A stretch of 64,000 bases of DNA from Mycolicibacterium mageritense (GCF_010727475.1 NZ_AP022567.1:5456001-5520000); one strand, 5' to 3'; positions 8,933-18,407 are shown, counted from the first letter of the stretch. Notes: generated by a model not told the origin, from the letters alone. Program-made: numbers and translations.

Positions 8933-9559
8933 TCAGTCGGCGCCGGCGAACATGGTCATCGCGGTGATCGCGTACTGCTCGAGGCGTTCGCGGGGATAGC
9001 GGTGCGGATCGTTGACCGCGAGCCGGCCCAGCATTTCGGCGAACGACAACAGCGTGTGACCCAGCAGCACCGGATCGAGCCGCGCGAGCCGCGGATCCAG
9101 CGTCATGCCGGCTTTCGCAAGCTCCTCGGCCTGCGCGACGATCTGCGAGCGGGCACTGCGCATCGTGGCGCGATAGTCCCGCGGAGCGCTGTCCGGCACG
9201 GTGAGGATCAGCCGCCACCGGGTGGGGTTCTCCAGGACGCACCGCAGAAAGGCCGACACCGCCGTCGTGTAGGCCTCGGTCGGCCCGACGGTGGCGAGAT
9301 CGTGTGGGATGGCCGCGCGCACCTGCTCCAGGCCGCGCTGATGTTCCCGCGTGAGCAGCGCGGTCACCAGTTCGGCGCGGGTGCGGAACGCGGTGTACAG
9401 CAGAGGCTTGCCCACTTCGGCGGCGTCGGCGACGGCCTCCATGCTGAGCTCGTGCAACGGGCAGTCCGCGAGCACGGTCAGCGCGACGTCGAGCAGCTGT
9501 TCACGTCGCTGCTCGCGCGGCAACCGAGGCGCATACCTGCGCCGCTGGCGGTCGGGCAC
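8933..9559 (-). CDS. TetR-family transcriptional regulator
   Basis: A 208-aa TetR protein with a basic N-terminal tail (RQRRRYAPRLPREQRREQ), a helix-turn-helix (LSMEAVADAAEVGKPLLYTA) and a ligand domain of about 140 residues. The YAPRLPREQRR opening is typical of a group of actinobacterial TetR proteins next to transport or fatty-acid genes, but neither lies here. Start is GTG; the closest upstream element is an 11-bp palindrome at 9577-9587 that could be its operator. It lies downstream of lppZ on the same strand, 80 bp away. Target unknown. Confidence 0.88.
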   Translation of the reverse strand: MPDRQRRRYAPRLPREQRREQLLDVALTVLADCPLHELSMEAVADAAEVGKPLLYTAFRTRAELVTALLTREHQRGLEQVRAAIPHDLATVGPTEAYTTAVSAFLRCVLENPTRWRLILTVPDSAPRDYRATMRSARSQIVAQAEELAKAGMTLDPRLARLDPVLLGHTLLSFAEMLGRLAVNDPHRYPRERLEQYAITAMTMFAGAD

Positions 9560-9576
9560 CCGGCCAATGGTACGTC

Positions 9577-9587
9577 ATGTGGCACAT
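9577..9587. promoter_or_regulatory. Small palindrome upstream of TetR gene
   Basis: ATGTGGCACAT is an inverted repeat (ATGTG, centre G, CACAT) 17 nt upstream of the TetR GTG. It could be an autoregulatory site, but it is short and unconfirmed. Confidence 0.3.
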
Positions 9588-9639
9588 CTCACACCGGATC
9601 ATGATCAGTCTCCGGTGCGGCCGCCAAACCCGTTGGCTG

Positions 9640-10761
9640 TCAGGTCTTCTCGGCGTCGCTGCGCGGGAAGCCACCGCCTTGCGGGAAGAGTGGGAACACC
9701 ACGTCGTCGAAGGACTCGGCATCACCGGCCGTCCGGTTCACCGTCGCGCCCCAGACGTTGCCGTCGGGGGAGAGCTGCAGTGCCCACGCATGGCCGCGCA
9801 CGTTTTCCCGGATCACCTCGGGATCGCCGGTCACCGCGCCGGTGTCCGGCGCCAGGTGCACCGCTACGGTCTTCTTGGTGTTGACCAGGTTGACCAGCAC
9901 GGTTCCGTCGAGCGCCGCGCATCCGGCCACACCGGGCCGGTCGGGCCAGGTCCATACCGTGGACGTCTTGGAATCCCGCGTGATGCGTTGCAGCCGGTCG
10001 GCTGTGGGCGTGCGGTCGGTGATGTACAGCGAGCCGTCCGACGGGTCGATGCACATGCTGCCGCCTGCGCCCATGCCGGACAGCGCAGTGGTGACCGGAG
10101 CCTGATTGACCGTGGTGGGTTGTTCGATGCGCAGCACCTTGCCCGCCATCGACGCGGGGTCGGCGGCCAACGCCGGGTCGCCCGCGTCCCCGGTCTGCAC
10201 CACGAGCGTGGTCGGGCTGGTGAAGATCAACGACCCGGTGTTGCCGGTCGCGCCCTTCGGAATGCCGGTCAGGATCGGCTTCGGTGGATCTGCATTGGCG
10301 ATGCGGACCACGCGATTGTCGGTCGGCGTGCTGATGTAGGCGTACATCAGGCGGTCCTGCGTATACGTCGGTGACAGCACGATGTCCATCAGGCCGCCGT
10401 CGCCGGACGGATCGACCGGGATGACGGTCTTGATCTTGGGCTCGGCGCGCACCGCCACTTCCTTGATCGCCCCGGTGAGCCGCTCGGCCACCAACGCCGA
10501 CTGGCTGTCGGGGCCCATGATCAACCCACTCGTGGCGTCCAGGCAGCCCTGCATCACGCCGGTGGCCTTGCACTGCTTGGGGAAAGGTTGCGCCGGAAGC
10601 GGCGGCGGAGGAGGCGGGGACGTCGTCGGCCCGGCCCGCATCTCGGGCTCGGTCGTGAACGGCTCGGTCTGGGCGGAGTCGAACCGGGCACAGCCCACCC
10701 CCACCAGCATCGCGGCGCACAAGACGGCAGCCACCCCCGATATCCGCCGGCGCGATTTCAT
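9640..10761 (-). CDS. lppZ: Lipoprotein LppZ, sugar dehydrogenase-like beta-propeller
   Basis: A 373-aa exported lipoprotein. The signal peptide is basic (MKSRRR), then hydrophobic, then LVGVGC with Cys24 as the lipidation site; the -3 residue is Gly, slightly atypical. A Pro-rich linker (PPPPPPLP) leads to a beta-propeller resembling soluble glucose/sorbosone dehydrogenases, with DGGLMDIVLSP, GDAGDPALAADP and LSPDGNVWGATVN. It closely matches my recollection of M. tuberculosis LppZ (Rv3006) over its length. The enzyme activity is unproven; PQQ-type ligands are not obvious. A TAATCT box 7 nt upstream of the ATG suggests a leaderless message. Confidence 0.92.
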   Translation of the reverse strand: MKSRRRISGVAAVLCAAMLVGVGCARFDSAQTEPFTTEPEMRAGPTTSPPPPPPLPAQPFPKQCKATGVMQGCLDATSGLIMGPDSQSALVAERLTGAIKEVAVRAEPKIKTVIPVDPSGDGGLMDIVLSPTYTQDRLMYAYISTPTDNRVVRIANADPPKPILTGIPKGATGNTGSLIFTSPTTLVVQTGDAGDPALAADPASMAGKVLRIEQPTTVNQAPVTTALSGMGAGGSMCIDPSDGSLYITDRTPTADRLQRITRDSKTSTVWTWPDRPGVAGCAALDGTVLVNLVNTKKTVAVHLAPDTGAVTGDPEVIRENVRGHAWALQLSPDGNVWGATVNRTAGDAESFDDVVFPLFPQGGGFPRSDAEKT

Positions 10762-10768
10762 GGTCGCC

Positions 10769-10774
10769 AGATTA
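10769..10774 (-). promoter_or_regulatory. -10 box (TAATCT) of lppZ
   Basis: On the minus strand TAATCT ends 7 nt before the lppZ ATG with no Shine-Dalgarno between; probable leaderless start. Confidence 0.45.
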
Positions 10775-10883
10775 CGGATTGCCCCAGGGTGCGCGCCACG
10801 CCGGCAGGTTGACGCCGCTGGGCAGTCGCCAATACCAGGCGGAAGCGCCGGGGTAAATACCCGGATCGCGACTGATTTGCACT

Positions 10884-10889
10884 TACCCT
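10884..10889 (+). promoter_or_regulatory. -10 box (TACCCT) of the DoxX gene
   Basis: TACCCT ends 7 nt before the GTG at 10897. There is no Shine-Dalgarno, so a leaderless start is likely. Confidence 0.4.
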
Positions 10890-10896
10890 GGGCAGT

Positions 10897-11745
10897 GTGA
10901 CCAGTCACTCGCAGGACGCAAACGCTTGGCAGAGACCTGCTTCTTCGGGGTCCGGCGATTCCGGCCGGCCCGCCGCGGCAAGCCTGGTCGACCCGGAAGA
11001 CGACCTGCCGTCCTCGACGTACGGCGGCGACTTCGAGACCACGGCAATCCCGCGTTACGACTCGGCCAAGCCGGAGCAGCCGGCGTACGGCCTGGTCGGT
11101 GACCCTGAGCCGCTGCCGTATGTGCAGCCCGGCGTCGGGCAGCCCCTTGCGCCCTTCTCAGCCGAGCCGGCCGAGATCGAACGCGACGAGTTCGTCGACG
11201 ATCGGGTCAGGGCGGCCGGCCGGCGCGGTACCCAGGATCTGGGCCTGCTCATCCTGCGCGTCGCGATCGGCGGATTCTTCATCGTCCACGGCCTGCAGAA
11301 GGCTTTCGGCTGGTGGGGCGGTCCCGGTTTGGACGGCTTCAAGACGTCACTGTCGGACATGGGCTTCCAGCACGCCGACATCCTCACGTATGTGGCCACG
11401 GGAGGCCAGCTCGCGATCGGCGTTCTGCTGGTCTTGGGACTGTTCACCCCGGTGGCCGCGGCCGCGGCACTGGCCTACCTGCTCAACGGCGTGCTCGCCG
11501 AGGCCATGCTCGCCCACGAGCAGGCCAGGCTTTCGGCATTCCTCACCGACGGCCACGAATACCGGCTGATCCCGGTCGTCGTTGCGGCCGCGATCATCCT
11601 GACCGGTCCGGGGCGCTACGGATTCGACGCGGGCCGCGGGTGGGCCAGGCGCCCGTTCGTGGGGTCGTTCGTCGCGCTGCTGCTCGGTGTCGGTGCCGGC
11701 ATCGGGATCTGGGCGCTGCTCAACGGCGGCAATCCGTTGTCGTGA
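10897..11745 (+). CDS. DoxX-family membrane protein (Rv3005c-like)
   Basis: A 282-aa protein with an acidic, disordered N-terminus of about 105 residues followed by a four-helix DoxX domain. The first helix is GLLILRVAIGGFFIVHGLQK, with GWWGGPGLDGF next, then LAIGVLLVLGLFTPVAAAAA and a C-terminal helix after a basic loop. In M. tuberculosis the homologue (Rv3005c) belongs to a membrane-associated oxidoreductase complex with SodA and SseA that links thiol and superoxide defence; no sod or sse gene is visible here. It converges on the cfp6-like gene with 4 bp between stops. Confidence 0.9.
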   Translation: MTSHSQDANAWQRPASSGSGDSGRPAAASLVDPEDDLPSSTYGGDFETTAIPRYDSAKPEQPAYGLVGDPEPLPYVQPGVGQPLAPFSAEPAEIERDEFVDDRVRAAGRRGTQDLGLLILRVAIGGFFIVHGLQKAFGWWGGPGLDGFKTSLSDMGFQHADILTYVATGGQLAIGVLLVLGLFTPVAAAAALAYLLNGVLAEAMLAHEQARLSAFLTDGHEYRLIPVVVAAAIILTGPGRYGFDAGRGWARRPFVGSFVALLLGVGAGIGIWALLNGGNPLS

Positions 11746-11749
11746 CGGC

Positions 11750-12148
11750 TCACGCGTAGGGATTGGGCACGCGGCCGCCGCTCACGTCGGTCAGTAGCGG
11801 CAGCGATCCGAAGGTGACCGCCGGCAGGCGCAGGTCCGAGCCGTCGTGCAGCTGCGCGATCGCCCAGGCCGACCGCTCGAAGCGCAGTCCGTCGATGTCG
11901 GACCACGGCACAGTGACACTGCTGAGAAGCGACCGGGCCGTCACGTTCTCGGTGTCGGCCACCGTGCGGTACCGCACGATCGCGAACGACAGCCCGACGG
12001 GGATGACCAGCAGCGGGGCGAACCACGTGGGATTGGTGAACACCAAGGCCAGCAGCCCGAGCGCGAAGAATCCGACCGCGAAGTGGGCCATCGGGGAGAT
12101 CCGGATGACGACCGGCTTGGTAGCGGAACGTGGCTTCACAGTCTCCAT
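11750..12148 (-). CDS. cfp6: Cfp6-like PH-domain membrane protein
   Basis: A 132-aa protein with two adjacent hydrophobic segments (FAVGFFALGLLALVF and FAPLLVIPVGLSFAIV) followed by a bacterial PH-like domain (VPWSDIDGLRFERSAWA, LRLPAVTFGSLPLL). It is homologous to M. tuberculosis Cfp6 (Rv3004), found in culture filtrate; the C-terminal GRVPNPYA is the conserved end. I chose the ATG at 12148 (METVKPRS); a later Met (MAHFAV) is the start in shorter relatives. It is divergent from the ilvB leader. Function unknown. Confidence 0.88.
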   Translation of the reverse strand: METVKPRSATKPVVIRISPMAHFAVGFFALGLLALVFTNPTWFAPLLVIPVGLSFAIVRYRTVADTENVTARSLLSSVTVPWSDIDGLRFERSAWAIAQLHDGSDLRLPAVTFGSLPLLTDVSGGRVPNPYA

Positions 12149-12203
12149 CCTTGCACTCGCGCGCGAGCGGACCGGCCGCCTGTCCCCGCTGGTCGACCGC
12201 AAT

Positions 12204-12233
12204 TTGACCTTTGACCAGTACGGCAGCTACCGT
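12204..12233 (+). promoter_or_regulatory. ilvB operon promoter
   Basis: -35 TTGACC (12204-12209), 18-nt spacer, -10 TACCGT (12228-12233). The -10 ends 8 nt before the ATG of the leader peptide, so transcription should start at or a couple of bases before that ATG. TTTGACC is duplicated in tandem (12203-12209 and 12210-12216); only the first copy has proper spacing. Confidence 0.6.
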
Positions 12234-12241
12234 CAGGTGCT

Positions 12242-12313
12242 ATGCACACCCCCGGATTGCTCGTAGTAATTGGTTGGCGCGTTGATGCCGCGCTGGCCCT
12301 CTGCCGGGCATAG
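12242..12313 (+). CDS. ilvB leader peptide (attenuator), 23 aa
   Basis: A short ORF whose codons 6-10 read Leu-Leu-Val-Val-Ile (TTG CTC GTA GTA ATT), with further Val and Leu codons at 14, 18 and 20. GTA and TTG are rare in this GC-rich genome, which would make the ribosome sensitive to charging of branched-chain tRNAs. It stops at TAG 12311-12313, just before a terminator. The arrangement (promoter, leader peptide, paired stem, intrinsic terminator, ilvB) is that of classical transcription attenuation, which has been predicted for ilvB in other Actinobacteria. Too short for ordinary gene finders. The ATG seems to be leaderless. Confidence 0.75.
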   Translation: MHTPGLLVVIGWRVDAALALCRA

Positions 12314-12333
12314 CCACCAGCATCGACGCGCCA
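12275..12333 (+). promoter_or_regulatory. Attenuator stem within ilvB leader
   Basis: Left arm 12275-12288 pairs with right arm 12320-12333 over 14 bp with one G-U pair. The left arm lies just after the Leu/Val/Ile codons, so a ribosome stalled on them would cover it. The right arm ends one base before the terminator stem. I could not identify by eye the competing antiterminator pairing. Confidence 0.55.
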
Positions 12334-12367
12334 CCCTCGTACAGCAGCCTGCTGACGGGGGTTTTTT
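12334..12367 (+). terminator. Intrinsic terminator of ilvB attenuator
   Basis: CCCTCGT (12334-12340) pairs with ACGGGGG (12355-12361), enclosing CAGC/GCTG, and is followed by six T residues (12362-12367). A GC stem directly followed by a U-tract is rare in mycobacteria, which makes this a strong call. It lies 79 nt before ilvB. Confidence 0.8.
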
Positions 12368-12446
12368 GTTGCTTCAAGCGCGCCGCCCAACATTGAAAAC
12401 CGAGATTCGCCCGAAGAGGACGTGACGAGAACGTGAAGAGGACATC

Positions 12447-14309
12447 GTGAGCGCACCGACCACACGACCGGCGGAACAGACCGCCACCTCACAGGCCAAC
12501 GGCGCATCGCCGGTCAAGGCCGACCAGCCCCAGCCCAAGCGGGTTGCGCCCCATCAGCTCACCGGCGCGCAAGCGGTGGTGCGGTCCTTGGAGGAGCTCG
12601 GCGTCGACGTCATCTTCGGCATCCCGGGCGGCGCGGTGCTGCCGGTCTACGATCCGCTGTTCGATTCGCAGAAGCTGCGCCACGTCCTGGTCCGGCATGA
12701 GCAGGGCGCAGGCCACGCGGCCAGCGGCTACGCGCATGCCACCGGCAAGGTCGGCGTGATGATGGCGACCTCGGGCCCGGGCGCGACCAACCTGGTCACG
12801 CCGCTGGCCGACGCCCAGATGGACTCGATCCCGGTCGTGGCGATCACCGGTCAGGTCGGACGCGGCCTCATCGGCACCGACGCCTTCCAGGAAGCCGACA
12901 TCACGGGCATGACCATGCCCATCACCAAGCACAACTTCCTGGTGCGCAACGGCGACGACATCCCACGCGTGATCGCCGAGGCCTTCCACATCGCGTCAAG
13001 CGGACGGCCAGGCGCAGTTCTCGTTGACATCCCCAAGGACATCCTGCAGGGCGAGTGCACGTTCAGCTGGCCGCCGCGCATCGACCTGCCCGGCTACAAG
13101 CCGAACACCAAGCCGCACAACCGGCAGATCCGTGAGGCGGCCAAGCTCATCGCGGCGGCCCGCAAGCCGGTGCTCTACGTCGGCGGCGGGGTCATCCGCG
13201 GCGAAGCCACCGAGCAGTTGCTGGAACTGGCCGAGTTGACGGGCATCCCGGTGGTCACCACGCTGATGGCCCGCGGTGCATTCCCCGACAGCCACCCCCA
13301 GCACATGGGCATGCCCGGCATGCACGGCACCGTCGCCGCAGTCGCCGCGCTACAGCGCAGCGATCTGCTGATCGCGCTGGGCACGCGCTTCGACGACCGC
13401 GTGACCGGTCAACTCTCGTCGTTCGCGCCCGAGGCCAAGGTGATCCACGCCGACATTGACCCGGCCGAGATCGGCAAGAACCGGCACGCCGACGTGCCGA
13501 TCGTCGGTGACGTCAAGGCTGTCATCACCGAGCTGATCGAGTCGTTGCGCAAGACCGGAACCAGTGCCGACACACTGGATCTCGCCGACTGGTGGAAGTA
13601 CCTGTCCGGCGTCCGCTCGACATACCCGCTGAGCTACGGTCCGCAGAGCGACGGCAGCCTGTCGCCCGAGTACGTCATCGAGAAGCTGGGACAGATCGCC
13701 GGACCGGATGCCGTGTACGTCGCGGGTGTGGGTCAGCACCAGATGTGGGCCGCGCAGTTCATCAAGTACGAGAAGCCGAAGACGTGGCTGAACTCGGGTG
13801 GCCTCGGCACCATGGGCTTCGCGGTGCCCGCGGCCATGGGCGCCAAGTTCGCCAGGCCCGAGGCCGAGGTGTGGGCCATCGACGGTGACGGCTGCTTCCA
13901 GATGACCAACCAGGAGCTGGCCACCTGTGCGTTGGAGGGTGCGCCGATCAAGGTCGCGCTGATCAACAACGGCAACCTTGGCATGGTCCGGCAGTGGCAG
14001 ACGCTGTTCTACGAGGAGCGCTACAGCCAGACCAACCTGGCCACGCACTCGCACCGGATCCCGGACTTCGTGAAGCTGGCCGAGGCGCTGGGATGCGTCG
14101 GATTGCGTTGTGAGCGTGCCGAAGACGTCGAAGACGTGATCAACCAGGCACGCGCGATCAACGATCGCCCGGTGGTGATCGACTTCATCGTCGGCGCCGA
14201 CGCCCAGGTGTGGCCTATGGTCGCCGCGGGCACCAGCAACGACGAGATCATGGCGGCGCGGGACATCCGGCCGTTGTTCGACGACGAGGACGGCGAGGGA
14301 CACGCCTGA
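12447..14309 (+). CDS. ilvB: Acetolactate synthase large subunit
   Basis: A 620-aa thiamine-diphosphate enzyme making acetolactate or acetohydroxybutyrate, the first common step of Val, Leu and Ile synthesis. An N-terminal 35-residue low-complexity extension precedes the catalytic core. Glu85 in [15 protein letters not shown] activates the cofactor; [14 protein letters not shown] and the C-terminal ThDP/Mg site [17 protein letters not shown] with INNGNLGM are intact. Start is GTG with AGAGGA just upstream. First gene of ilvB-ilvN-ilvC, downstream of a leader-peptide attenuator, so expression should respond to branched-chain amino acid supply. Confidence 0.97.
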   Translation: MSAPTTRPAEQTATSQANGASPVKADQPQPKRVAPHQLTGAQAVVRSLEELGVDVIFGIPGGAVLPVYDPLFDSQKLRHVLVRHEQGAGHAASGYAHATGKVGVMMATSGPGATNLVTPLADAQMDSIPVVAITGQVGRGLIGTDAFQEADITGMTMPITKHNFLVRNGDDIPRVIAEAFHIASSGRPGAVLVDIPKDILQGECTFSWPPRIDLPGYKPNTKPHNRQIREAAKLIAAARKPVLYVGGGVIRGEATEQLLELAELTGIPVVTTLMARGAFPDSHPQHMGMPGMHGTVAAVAALQRSDLLIALGTRFDDRVTGQLSSFAPEAKVIHADIDPAEIGKNRHADVPIVGDVKAVITELIESLRKTGTSADTLDLADWWKYLSGVRSTYPLSYGPQSDGSLSPEYVIEKLGQIAGPDAVYVAGVGQHQMWAAQFIKYEKPKTWLNSGGLGTMGFAVPAAMGAKFARPEAEVWAIDGDGCFQMTNQELATCALEGAPIKVALINNGNLGMVRQWQTLFYEERYSQTNLATHSHRIPDFVKLAEALGCVGLRCERAEDVEDVINQARAINDRPVVIDFIVGADAQVWPMVAAGTSNDEIMAARDIRPLFDDEDGEGHA

Positions 14310-14340
14310 TGAGCGCTTGCGCGAAGAAGAGAGAACCCTG

Positions 14341-14853
14341 ATGAGTAACGGAATGCCCACGCACACCTTGTCGGTGCTGGTCGAGGACAAACCCGGCGTG
14401 CTGGCCCGGGTGGCCTCGCTGTTCTCCCGCCGTGGCTACAACATCCAGTCCCTGGCGGTGGGTGCCACCGAGCAGAAGGACATGTCGCGGATGACGATCG
14501 TCGTCAGCGTCGAGGATTCGCCGCTCGAACAGATCACCAAGCAGCTCAACAAGTTGATCAACGTGATCAAGATCGTCGAGCAAGAAGAAGACAACTCGGT
14601 CTCCCGTGAACTCGCCTTGATCAAGGTGCGGGCCGATCCGAGTACCCGGAGCCAGGTCATCGAAGCGGTGAACCTGTTCCGTGCCAAGGTGGTCGATGTC
14701 TCGACCGAGTCGCTGACCGTCGAGGCCACCGGCACGCCGGAGAAGTTGGAAGCCCTGCTGCGGATCCTGGAGCCGTACGGCATCCGGGAACTCGCGCAGT
14801 CCGGTGTGGTGTCGGTGTCCCGAGGGCCACGCGGCATCGGCACGGTGAAGTAG
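14341..14853 (+). CDS. ilvN: Acetolactate synthase regulatory subunit
   Basis: A 170-aa small subunit that binds valine and activates and feedback-inhibits the IlvB catalytic subunit. The N-terminal ACT domain is clear (HTLSVLVEDKPGVLARVASL, then RRGYNIQSLAVG) and a second ACT-like half ends GVVSVSRGPRGIGT. I chose the ATG at 14341 because MSNGMPTHTLSV matches the family; the frame opens 8 codons earlier. It lies 31 nt after ilvB and 42 nt before ilvC in the same operon. Confidence 0.97.
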   Translation: MSNGMPTHTLSVLVEDKPGVLARVASLFSRRGYNIQSLAVGATEQKDMSRMTIVVSVEDSPLEQITKQLNKLINVIKIVEQEEDNSVSRELALIKVRADPSTRSQVIEAVNLFRAKVVDVSTESLTVEATGTPEKLEALLRILEPYGIRELAQSGVVSVSRGPRGIGTVK

Positions 14854-14871
14854 CGTCAAACGGCTGTATAG

Positions 14872-15909
<1,038 letters not shown>

Positions 15910-15924
15910 TCTCATACGCCGACT

Positions 15925-15971
15925 GGCCAGTTACTGCACGCGAAGCTCGAAAAAGCGTGCAGTAACTGGCC
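15925..15971. terminator. Bidirectional hairpin between ilvC and a convergent gene
   Basis: Arms 15925-15941 and 15955-15971 are perfect 17-nt complements around a 13-nt loop, followed by a short T-rich stretch. It sits 15 nt after the ilvC stop and 11 nt before the stop of the convergent gene, so it can serve both. Confidence 0.7.
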
Positions 15972-15982
15972 TTTCGGCTCTT

Positions 15983-16324
15983 CTAGACAATTCGGTACCC
16001 GATCCCGGCCAGCGTACGCACGACGTTCCTGCCGTCGGCGCTGCCCGGCAGTTTTTCGGTGTGGTCGATCTGCAGGCCCTCCCCGACGACTCCGTACAGT
16101 TCGGTGGACACCGGATCGTCGGGCTCTGGCGGCTCGATGCGGCCGTCGGGATAGACGCACTGCGCCCGCATGGCCCACATCTGCTGCGACGCCGCGACGA
16201 CGTGGTAACCACACCACGGTGGGCTCACGTGGTACAGCTCCATGTCGCCCACCGCGAACAACTTCATGACCGGATCCGAATGCGGCACGGATCCGACGAG
16301 ACGTGCGATACCCCCGGTGCTCAC
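15983..16324 (-). CDS. Conserved hypothetical protein
   Basis: A 113-aa protein I do not recognise. It has no signal peptide or membrane helix, and is rich in aromatic and Pro residues (YHVSPPWCGYHVV, RIEPPEPDDP). The GTG start lies 3 nt after the stop of the WrbA-like gene, which argues for translational coupling; an internal ATG at Met20 (MKLFAVGD) is an alternative. It ends an operon of FAD oxidoreductase, WrbA-like protein and this protein, suggesting a redox link, but that is only context. It converges on ilvC across a stem-loop. Confidence 0.75.
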   Translation of the reverse strand: MSTGGIARLVGSVPHSDPVMKLFAVGDMELYHVSPPWCGYHVVAASQQMWAMRAQCVYPDGRIEPPEPDDPVSTELYGVVGEGLQIDHTEKLPGSADGRNVVRTLAGIGYRIV

Positions 16325-16327
16325 CCG

Positions 16328-16924
16328 TCAAATCAGCCGGTCGGTCACGCTGACGACGCGGCGAGCCAGGTGCTCCAAGGCCGCTTCCGTCGTGTCGTCG
16401 AAATCGCTGATGTTGTCGTGATTGGCCAGCAGGCTCGCACCGTACGGGTTGCCGTCGGCGAACTTGAGGGGTTCGGTGTAGCCGGGCGGCACGATGATGC
16501 CGCCCCAGTGCATGAGCGTGACGTAGAGCGTGAGCAGCGTGGTTTCCTGCCCGCCGTGTGCGGTGTTGGTCGAGGTGAACCCCGCGTAGACCTTGTCGGC
16601 GAGCTTGCCCTGTGACCACAGACCGCCGAGCGAATCGAGAAAGCCGCGCAATTGCGAAGCGACGGAGCCGAATCGGGTCGGGGAGCCGAAGATCACCGCG
16701 TCAGCCCAGACCACATCGTCGCCGGAGGCCGACGGAAGATCCTTGGTGGCTTCGTAATTGGCGGTCCAGGCCGGATTGTGGGCGAACGACTCGGGGTCGG
16801 CCGTCTCGGCGACGTGGCGGACGCGGACTTCCGCACCTGCCGATTCGGCAGCCTTGGCGACGCGTTGCGCCATGCTGGTGCCGTGGCCGGTGGCTGAGTA
16901 GTAGATGACTGCGAGTTTGGTCAC
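16328..16924 (-). CDS. wrbA: WrbA-type NAD(P)H:quinone oxidoreductase
   Basis: A 198-aa flavodoxin-fold protein. The FMN phosphate loop is YYSATGHGTSMAQRVAK, then ADAVIFGSPTRFGSVASQL in the second flavin loop and TSTNTAHGGQETTLL, all characteristic of type IV NAD(P)H:quinone oxidoreductases. Such tetrameric enzymes reduce quinones by two electrons and avoid semiquinone radicals. The GTG start overlaps the stop of the upstream FAD oxidoreductase (GTGA), so the two are coupled. Cytosolic. Confidence 0.92.
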   Translation of the reverse strand: MTKLAVIYYSATGHGTSMAQRVAKAAESAGAEVRVRHVAETADPESFAHNPAWTANYEATKDLPSASGDDVVWADAVIFGSPTRFGSVASQLRGFLDSLGGLWSQGKLADKVYAGFTSTNTAHGGQETTLLTLYVTLMHWGGIIVPPGYTEPLKFADGNPYGASLLANHDNISDFDDTTEAALEHLARRVVSVTDRLI

Positions 16925-18348
16925 GGCGCCAGCTTAGGCAGTTGCGTGATGCCGAACTCGCGTTTGAGCATCGTGCGGGCGGCGTAGTAGCCGGCCATCC
17001 CGTGCACTCCGCCGTTCGGTGGAGCCGCGGCCGAACACAGATACGCCCGGGGGACCGGGGTGGCCCATGGCACCAGTCGCAGTGTGGGCCCGGCGAGCGC
17101 GCGCCACGCGCTGTTGCCGCCGCCCGTGATGTCCCCGGCGGTGAGGCTCGCGTTGTGCTCGGCGAGTCTGGACGCGGGGACGGAACGGGTTGCCACCACG
17201 ATGTCGCGGAACCCGGGGGCGAATCGCTCCATGATCTCGACCACGGCGTCGGTCTGATCGAGCGGCGAGTCGCGGGGCACGTGCACATAGCTCCAGAACG
17301 GTCGACGACCCTGGGCGTCAACCCGATTCGGGTCGGCAACGTGGGGAGATGCCGCGAGCACCATAGGCCAGTCGGCATGCCTGCCCCGCGCGATGGCCCG
17401 CTCGGCGCGGGCCATCTGCGGGCGGGTGCCGCCGAGGTGGAACGTGACCGTGTGGGCCAGCCGTGCGTCGCGCCAAGGGATCTCGTCGGCCAGCACGAAA
17501 TCGACCTTCGCCACTCCGGGGTTGGGGCGCAGCCTGCGCAACGCCGCCGCGTAACGCGACGGCAGCCGGTCGCCGTAGATGTTCAGCAGGGCTTTGGCCG
17601 GAGTGTCGTAGAGCACCACGCCCTGCGGCGGTTCCGTGACGGGCTCACCGAGCACCAATTCGCCGCCGTGCGCCAGCAGGTCGGCGATCAACGCGTCGGC
17701 GATGGCCTGGCTGCCGCCCGTCGGCACGGGCCACCCCACCGAGTGCGCCAACACGGCCAGCATCATGCCCAAGCCCGCGGACGTCATCGAGGGCATCTGC
17801 GAAATCGTGTGCGCGGCAACACCACTCAACAGAGCGCGAGCATCCTCGCCGCGCAGCAGATTCCACGCCGGGCTGCCCTGGATCAACATCCGCAGCGCGA
17901 GGCGGGCCGCGGTGACGAGGTCGGGCGGCAATGAGCGCTTGTCGCCGAGCACGAAGGCGGTCGCGGCCTCGCTGCGCCGCACCATCGGTCCCAGAAGCCA
18001 TCGCCACGAGGCGCCGTGGCTCAACTCGGCGCACGTGCGCTCGAGGTCGCGGTAGGCCACTGCGGCGGGCCTGCCGGGCAGCGGATTGGCGTAGGAGATC
18101 TCCGGAACGTTCAACGCGATGCGATCCGCCAGACCGAACTCGGCGAAGAACGGCGACGCGTACGCCAGCGGGTGTACGGCCGAACAGACGTCATGGAGCA
18201 CGCCGGGGAACTCCGGGTCGGGTGCGCTGCGGGTACCGCCGCCCGCGGTCGCCTGTGCCTCGATGACCCGGACCGACAGGCCGGCGCGGGCGCATATGAC
18301 CGCGGCGGCCAGTCCGTTGGGGCCGCTGCCGACGACTGTGACGTCCAC
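16921..18348 (-). CDS. FAD-dependent oxidoreductase, phytoene desaturase-like (Rv2997-like)
   Basis: A 475-aa NAD(P)/FAD-binding amine-oxidase or phytoene-dehydrogenase-type protein. The N-terminal FAD motif is VTVVGSGPNGLAAAVICARAG, with a preserved acidic strand end (VRVIEAQATAGGGTRS). The C-terminal FAD signature is present as AAPPNGGVHGMAGYYAARTML. I chose the GTG at 18348, four codons before the first strand; the open frame extends 15 codons. It corresponds to M. tuberculosis Rv2997. The substrate is unknown; no carotenoid genes are nearby. It is divergent from serA with 59 bp between starts. Confidence 0.88.
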   Translation of the reverse strand: MDVTVVGSGPNGLAAAVICARAGLSVRVIEAQATAGGGTRSAPDPEFPGVLHDVCSAVHPLAYASPFFAEFGLADRIALNVPEISYANPLPGRPAAVAYRDLERTCAELSHGASWRWLLGPMVRRSEAATAFVLGDKRSLPPDLVTAARLALRMLIQGSPAWNLLRGEDARALLSGVAAHTISQMPSMTSAGLGMMLAVLAHSVGWPVPTGGSQAIADALIADLLAHGGELVLGEPVTEPPQGVVLYDTPAKALLNIYGDRLPSRYAAALRRLRPNPGVAKVDFVLADEIPWRDARLAHTVTFHLGGTRPQMARAERAIARGRHADWPMVLAASPHVADPNRVDAQGRRPFWSYVHVPRDSPLDQTDAVVEIMERFAPGFRDIVVATRSVPASRLAEHNASLTAGDITGGGNSAWRALAGPTLRLVPWATPVPRAYLCSAAAPPNGGVHGMAGYYAARTMLKREFGITQLPKLAP

Positions 18349-18395
18349 GCCACCAGTAGACCGCACGCGCTGCGGGCGTGGTAAGGGCCACACAC

Positions 18396-18401
18396 TAGGC
18401 T
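18396..18401 (+). promoter_or_regulatory. -10 box (TAGGCT) of leaderless serA
   Basis: TAGGCT ends 6 nt before the serA GTG with no Shine-Dalgarno; transcript start and start codon probably coincide. Confidence 0.5.
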
Positions 18402-18407
18402 GTCCGC

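Noticed and set aside
15925..15971. Terminal inverted repeats of a small mobile element
   Set aside because: The 17-bp arms have only a 13-nt loop, no transposase and no target duplication; a terminator explains them better.
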